This document shows positions 14,756-18,655 of a stretch of DNA of 18,655 nt, in pieces (positions within the stretch are counted from its first letter, which is position 1; each line of letters begins with the position of its first letter). The notes under the pieces are model-generated. The model ran no database searches. It was given only the letters and a program-made list of their open reading frames with translations, and had not been told where the DNA came from. The translations under genes were made by a program, and so were the position numbers. The DNA is from an uncultured Muribaculaceae bacterium (GTDB taxonomy: Bacteria; Bacteroidota; Bacteroidia; Bacteroidales; Muribaculaceae): assembly GCA_910578665.1 (NCBI GenBank), contig CAJTQU010000032.1:1-18655 (forward strand). The letters are read 5' to 3'.

Positions 14756-17107
14756 TCATTTATCTTTGGTCATAAACACGGGATCGCCTACCAGCCAGAG
14801 TGTGTCACCCGGTTCAAAAAGCATAGAGGGAGAAAGTGGTTCTTCAGTGCCGTCGGCCTTGACAACGCGCACCAGCATGGCATGCATGTCGCTGCGTATG
14901 CCGGCCGTGGCCAGCGTCTTGCCGCACAACGGGGATCGTTCGCTGAGCTTCATGCTGAGCAGTTCTGTCTTGGTTTCTTCCACAGGCAGCTCCTCGCTGG
15001 CACGCCTGAAGTACTCGATATCGTTGTTCAGGTGCTGTATCTGGTCGTCAGTGCCAATCACGCCCAGAACATCGCCGGGGAATATGCGCACATCTTTCCC
15101 TGGCAGTGGAATGGCGCGGTTGCCGCGTTGTATGGACGATATGCTCACGCCGTAATCGCGGCGCAGACCGCTGTCAGCTATACGGTCTCCCACAAACGGG
15201 GTGCCGGCGTCTACTTCGACATAGGCCAGGTGCAGGTCGCCAGTCACAGGATTGTCACGCCCTGTACGGCTGTTTTCCCTCTGGTTGAGGTTGTTCACAA
15301 ATTTCTGCTCCATCTGTCTGTAGCGTGTGTGCAGCTTGCCGGAGGCCAGCACGACACCCAGTATAAGCACCGCCGCCCCCACAAGTAAAGCCGCGCTCAT
15401 GGTATAGGTGAGGGTGATGAAGTATATTACGAAGTAAATGGCTATCAGATGGCGTATGATACGCATAGCTACCAGTGGGACATCGAAAAATCCGGCTGTG
15501 GAGTGCAGGCTCATGCGCTCGTCAGGCTTGGAGGCACTGAATGATAATGCGGCCAGGAAAGGCGACATGGCCAGCAGGGTCAGCACGGTAGCTGCCAGAT
15601 GGCCCCATTCGGTATTGATTCCTTCAAGCAACGGAAACAGGAAGAGACGCGACAGCAGGATTACTCCCACGATGAGTACTGAGTAAAGAACGATACGCCA
15701 CAGATAGCGCAGCAGTATGGCTTTCCAAAGTTTTGCGGTCTCGCTGCTATCGGCGGTCTGCTGCGAATAACGGGTGATGAGGAAGTGCAAAGGTGCCGGC
15801 AGGTGACGCTCTACAAATCTGTATGCAGGCTGCGACATGCGTATGAAGTAGGGCGTGGTGAATATGGTGATAACCGATACTGCCACTATGATGGGATAAA
15901 GGCTCTCCTGGAGCACTCCCAGGCTCATACCCAGCGATGCTATGATGAAACTGAACTCGCCTATCTGTGTCAGAGAAAATCCGCTTTCCATGGCGACCTT
16001 AAGGGTCTGGCCTGTGAACAGCATGCCCAGGGTGCCGAACAGTATCATGCCGCAGATAACGACTACGGCCAGTATGAGTATCGTGTCCCAATAGCTGGCT
16101 ATGATGCCCGGATCCACCATCATGCCCACAGATATGAAGAAGACGGCGCCAAACAGGTCTTTAACCGGCTGCACCACATGTTCTATGCGTTCGGCCATAA
16201 TGGTGCCCGCTATTATGGAACCACCTATGAAACTGCCCAGTTCCAGCGAGAATCCGCACAGTGTGCTGAGCACCGCCATACCGAAACACAGGCCCATGGA
16301 TACCACAAGCAGGGTCTCCTGGTTCATGAAGCGGCGGCAACGCTTGAAAAAGGTGGGTATGAACCACACTCCGACCACATACCACAATATGAGGTAGAAC
16401 ATTAGCTTGCATATCGACAACGCAAGCTCTGAACCTTGCACGTCGCCCATGGCCAGCGAAGACAGCAACACGAGCATCAGCACTGCAAACAGGTCTTCGA
16501 TAATAAGCACCGCCAGCACAAGCGAGGCAAATTTCTTTTGCCTGAGCCCCATATCGGTAAACGCTTTGAGTATGATGGTGGTACTCGACATGGAGAGCAT
16601 TCCTCCTAAAAAGATGGAGTTGGTGAAGTCCATGTCGAGCAACCGGCCTACTCCGAAGCCTGCAAAGGTCATGCCCGTTATAATGATGAATGCTGTGAAT
16701 ATGGCAGATGTGCCCGAGTTAACCAGTTTCTTGAAGCTAAATTCAAGACCGAGGGTGAACATAAGTATGACGATACCCAGTTCTGCCCAGAAATCAATGT
16801 TGTCCAAATTGCTTATAGAGGGCAGATAGCTGAATTTGGGACTGGCCAGAAAACCGGCCAGAATATAGCCCAGCACCACGGGCTGGCGCAATTTCTTAAA
16901 CAATAGGGTGACTATGGCGCCCAGCAACAGAATCAGGGCAAGGTCGCCTATCAGTCCCTCGGTAGAATGAGGCTCCGGCTCGGCATGGCTCTCTACATCA
17001 ATCGATGTGGTGGTCTTGGCCGCAATCTGCTCCGCAGGCTCGGCCATAAGCTCAAAGCCGGCCAGGGCCGGCAGCGCGCTTAATGTCATTTTGCGTGATA
17101 GTCTCAT
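14756..17107 (-). CDS. CPA2 cation/proton antiporter with C-terminal TrkA-C (RCK-C) pair
   Basis: I prefer the ATG at 17107 (783 residues), preceded by an A-rich stretch; a GTG at 17116 would add three residues. After a signal-like and acidic N-terminus (1-48), residues about 52-427 form a Kef/CPA2 exchanger core of roughly 12 membrane segments, with LGYILAGFLASP (79-90), MSSTTIILKAF (173-183), the transport-site acidic pair in LIIEDLFAV (201-209) and LTQIGEFSF (379-387). An extra membrane block of about four segments spans 460-597. Two TrkA-C-like domains follow (about 623-697 and 714-777, both ending in GDxL). No TrkA-N nucleotide-binding domain lies between. It should exchange K+ or Na+ for protons at the inner membrane. 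It lies 14 bases after mgtC and 20 before guaA, so is probably co-transcribed with both. Confidence 0.88.
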   Translation of the reverse strand: MRLSRKMTLSALPALAGFELMAEPAEQIAAKTTTSIDVESHAEPEPHSTEGLIGDLALILLLGAIVTLLFKKLRQPVVLGYILAGFLASPKFSYLPSISNLDNIDFWAELGIVILMFTLGLEFSFKKLVNSGTSAIFTAFIIITGMTFAGFGVGRLLDMDFTNSIFLGGMLSMSSTTIILKAFTDMGLRQKKFASLVLAVLIIEDLFAVLMLVLLSSLAMGDVQGSELALSICKLMFYLILWYVVGVWFIPTFFKRCRRFMNQETLLVVSMGLCFGMAVLSTLCGFSLELGSFIGGSIIAGTIMAERIEHVVQPVKDLFGAVFFISVGMMVDPGIIASYWDTILILAVVVICGMILFGTLGMLFTGQTLKVAMESGFSLTQIGEFSFIIASLGMSLGVLQESLYPIIVAVSVITIFTTPYFIRMSQPAYRFVERHLPAPLHFLITRYSQQTADSSETAKLWKAILLRYLWRIVLYSVLIVGVILLSRLFLFPLLEGINTEWGHLAATVLTLLAMSPFLAALSFSASKPDERMSLHSTAGFFDVPLVAMRIIRHLIAIYFVIYFITLTYTMSAALLVGAAVLILGVVLASGKLHTRYRQMEQKFVNNLNQRENSRTGRDNPVTGDLHLAYVEVDAGTPFVGDRIADSGLRRDYGVSISSIQRGNRAIPLPGKDVRIFPGDVLGVIGTDDQIQHLNNDIEYFRRASEELPVEETKTELLSMKLSERSPLCGKTLATAGIRSDMHAMLVRVVKADGTEEPLSPSMLFEPGDTLWLVGDPVFMTKDK

Positions 17108-17121
17108 ATTTTTCACTTAGG

Positions 17122-17856
17122 TTAGATGTCTACCTGGGAGGAGAGGGTGATAGTCTTGGTTGGCTCAAGCATTCGCAACGCCTCAAACACTTTAAGGTAG
17201 TCGGCGCCGCGTCTGGCCAGAATGACAAAGCTTATCTCAGTCTCGTCTTTCTCATAGTCTATCTCAATATAAAATGTTGAAAGATGCAGGTCGTGCGCAC
17301 GGAAAATCTCGCGGTATGCATGCACATCGGCCACCACGCGTCCCACTCTCACATTTATCACACGGGATTCCTGTCCTATCCTTACCTTGTGCTCCCATGT
17401 CTCCAATGAAACCAGGGTAAGCATAATCAGCAACGTGGCGGCTATCGCAGGACCATACATACCTACCCCGACAGCCATTCCCACGGCCGAGACAATCCAT
17501 ATGCCGGCGGCCGTCGTAAGGCCGCGTATTGCCCCTTTCTGCTGTATCATGGCACCGCCGCCCAGAAAACCCACACCCGTAACGACCTGGGCCGCTATAC
17601 GGCCCGGATCTCCGTTCTTAAGCCCCATGTACTCCTGAGGCACATATATACTCAGCAACATAGCCAGACAGGCCCCCATGCTTATCAGCGTGAACGTGCG
17701 TAAACCGGCCACCTGGCCCTTGCGCCTGCGCTCCCACCCTATCACACAACCCAGAAGCATCGACAGGACAAGCTTGAAAATCGCATTGGGCAGTGTCACC
17801 ACTGTCGAGGTGATACTGCCCAAAAATTCATCAAGCATAACGCTAAGCCAATCCAT
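17122..17856 (-). CDS. MgtC/SapB family membrane protein
   Basis: The 244-residue protein has the MgtC N-terminal membrane domain (about 25-155). Family motifs are GWERRRKGQVAGLRT (40-54), GACLAML (61-67) and VTGVGFLGGGAMIQQKG (92-108). A soluble C-terminal domain of about 90 residues (VINVRVGR through KTITLSSQ) resembles the ACT-like tail of longer MgtC proteins. Relatives act in low-Mg2+ survival and membrane-potential homeostasis, partly through the F-type ATPase; that role is not shown here. It is first in an operon with the antiporter and guaA. The promoter box at 17861-17868 ends only four bases before this ATG, so translation is either leaderless or starts at Met7 (codon 17836-17838). 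Confidence 0.9.
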   Translation of the reverse strand: MDWLSVMLDEFLGSITSTVVTLPNAIFKLVLSMLLGCVIGWERRRKGQVAGLRTFTLISMGACLAMLLSIYVPQEYMGLKNGDPGRIAAQVVTGVGFLGGGAMIQQKGAIRGLTTAAGIWIVSAVGMAVGVGMYGPAIAATLLIMLTLVSLETWEHKVRIGQESRVINVRVGRVVADVHAYREIFRAHDLHLSTFYIEIDYEKDETEISFVILARRGADYLKVFEALRMLEPTKTITLSSQVDI

Positions 17857-17860
17857 AATG

Positions 17861-17892
17861 CAAAATTACAAATTAATATCCACATTCACAAC
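17861..17892 (-). promoter_or_regulatory. promoter of the mgtC-antiporter-guaA operon
   Basis: On the minus strand GTTG (17889-17892) is separated by exactly 20 bases (17869-17888) from TAATTTTG (17861-17868). The -7 box matches fully and the -33 box in three of four bases. Transcription should begin four to seven bases after the box, at or just inside the annotated mgtC ATG (17854-17856). Confidence 0.65.
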
Positions 17893-18655
17893 AAGCGCCT
17901 CAATCCAAAAATAATACAGCAAACAACATGAGCGATATAAACCACCCACGGACAGCAATAAGCACACATGACACGTGAATCAGCGCAAAGAGACAACCAA
18001 GTCTTAAACACCCCGACCCACCCCGTAAGATAAAACAGGCTCGTGAGACAACAGGCCGCGGAACAGCCACCGGAGACCTGGCAGACAGAACAACGCAGCC
18101 GGGATAACGACATACCGGACAACATAGCGGCGAACCAGATTTGCAAGCGAAACAACACACAAACTTCCATAATAACAACAGGTCCGACCCGGAAAGACTG
18201 ACGGTAGCAGAACAGGGACCCGGAAAAAGCTGACGGAAGCAAGCCCGAAGAACCATACGGCACACGGAAGCGGAGGACGGCAGGGGCAATACGCGGCCGG
18301 AGGCCGACAGGAGAATCCCAGGGTCAGGGAAAGCCGAAACTGGGAGGACGGAGCACTACCGGAAGCACAGCGAGACAGAACGAGGAGACGGTACCGCACA
18401 TGACGGAGAAACGGGCAGCACACGGACCACACCGCGCCGGACGCACTACAAAAAACAGCAGGAGTGGGCGGACAAGGCGACAGCGCAAAAGGGGGCGGCC
18501 CGTACGGACGCGGCAGGACGGTGAAACGGCAGGGCGGCGCGCGCCGGAACAGGCACGGACGCTCCCGGGGCGGGGCGCCCCGGCGGACCGGCCTCGGAAA
18601 GAGGGGCGCGGCACGGGAGCCGCACCGGGGAGGGGTGACGGCCGGGGGACGGGAG
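17893..18655. other. T-depleted, progressively G-rich terminal stretch without a credible gene
   Basis: On the plus strand I count about 35 T in 17881-18240 (near 10%) and about 15 T in 18241-18655 (under 4%), while G rises from about 18% near 17941-18000 to about 60% in the last 55 bases. The many minus-strand open frames here (for example 18004-18432 and 18324-18614) follow from the lack of A on that strand, since all stop codons need A. Their products are Arg-, Pro- and Cys-rich and match nothing I know. No tRNA, rRNA or repeat array is recognisable. The stretch is either a contig-end artefact or an unusual non-coding sequence. Confidence 0.7.

Noticed and set aside
13329..15155. 608-codon plus-strand open frame
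   Set aside because: Antisense shadow across guaA and the 3' end of the antiporter gene, created by codon bias of those genes; it spans two unrelated conserved genes and has no recognisable domain.
17886..18614. Four overlapping minus-strand open frames at the right end
   Set aside because: Minus strand nearly lacks A, so stop codons are rare in all frames; products are Arg/Pro/Cys-rich, overlap each other in different frames and match no family.

Overview
The window looks like a chromosomal segment of a Bacteroidales bacterium, perhaps Muribaculaceae or a nearby family. The clues are promoter boxes of the Bacteroidetes type (TAnnTTTG, and for the tRNA a full TTTG-N20-TAACTTTG), start codons without Shine-Dalgarno sequences, secreted proteins ending in a T9SS-type-A-like tail, and an iron/corrinoid ABC importer of the kind common in that order. 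The family assignment is inference. Every gene I can support lies on the minus strand, so the biological reading direction runs from high to low coordinates.

Layout. The left edge (1-166) has no recognisable gene. It is followed by a tRNA-Phe(GAA) gene with its own promoter and a downstream hairpin. From 541 to 4037 a tightly packed four-gene operon encodes a lipoprotein binding protein, a FecCD-type permease, an ABC ATPase, and a cysteine-rich DUF2284 protein as the last gene. From 4180 to 12762 lie three large secreted proteins (554, 1032 and 1203 aa in transcription order). They are built from Ig-like modules, plus an adhesin-like and an Omp28-like CxxC domain in the longest one. All three end in the same roughly 38-residue tail, and each is followed by a strong hairpin. 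After a gene-free stretch (12763-13211) comes a second operon, transcribed as mgtC-like, then a CPA2 cation/proton antiporter with two TrkA-C domains, then guaA (GMP synthase), ending in a clear hairpin.

The right end (about 17893-18655) has no credible gene. It becomes progressively richer in G and almost free of T on the plus strand: I count about 15 T in the last 415 bases. This is either a contig-end artefact or a very unusual sequence; it explains the cluster of arginine/proline-rich open frames there.

How the parts work together: the ABC operon should import a metal chelate or corrinoid, with DUF2284 as a possible metal-handling partner. The three secreted proteins look like a surface or extracellular set sharing one export signal. 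The mgtC-antiporter-guaA operon joins membrane ion homeostasis to purine nucleotide synthesis. No CRISPR array, insertion sequence or complete mobile element is visible. The most unusual items are the T-depleted end, the three-protein secreted set, DUF2284 in an importer operon, and the promoter that sits almost on the mgtC start codon.
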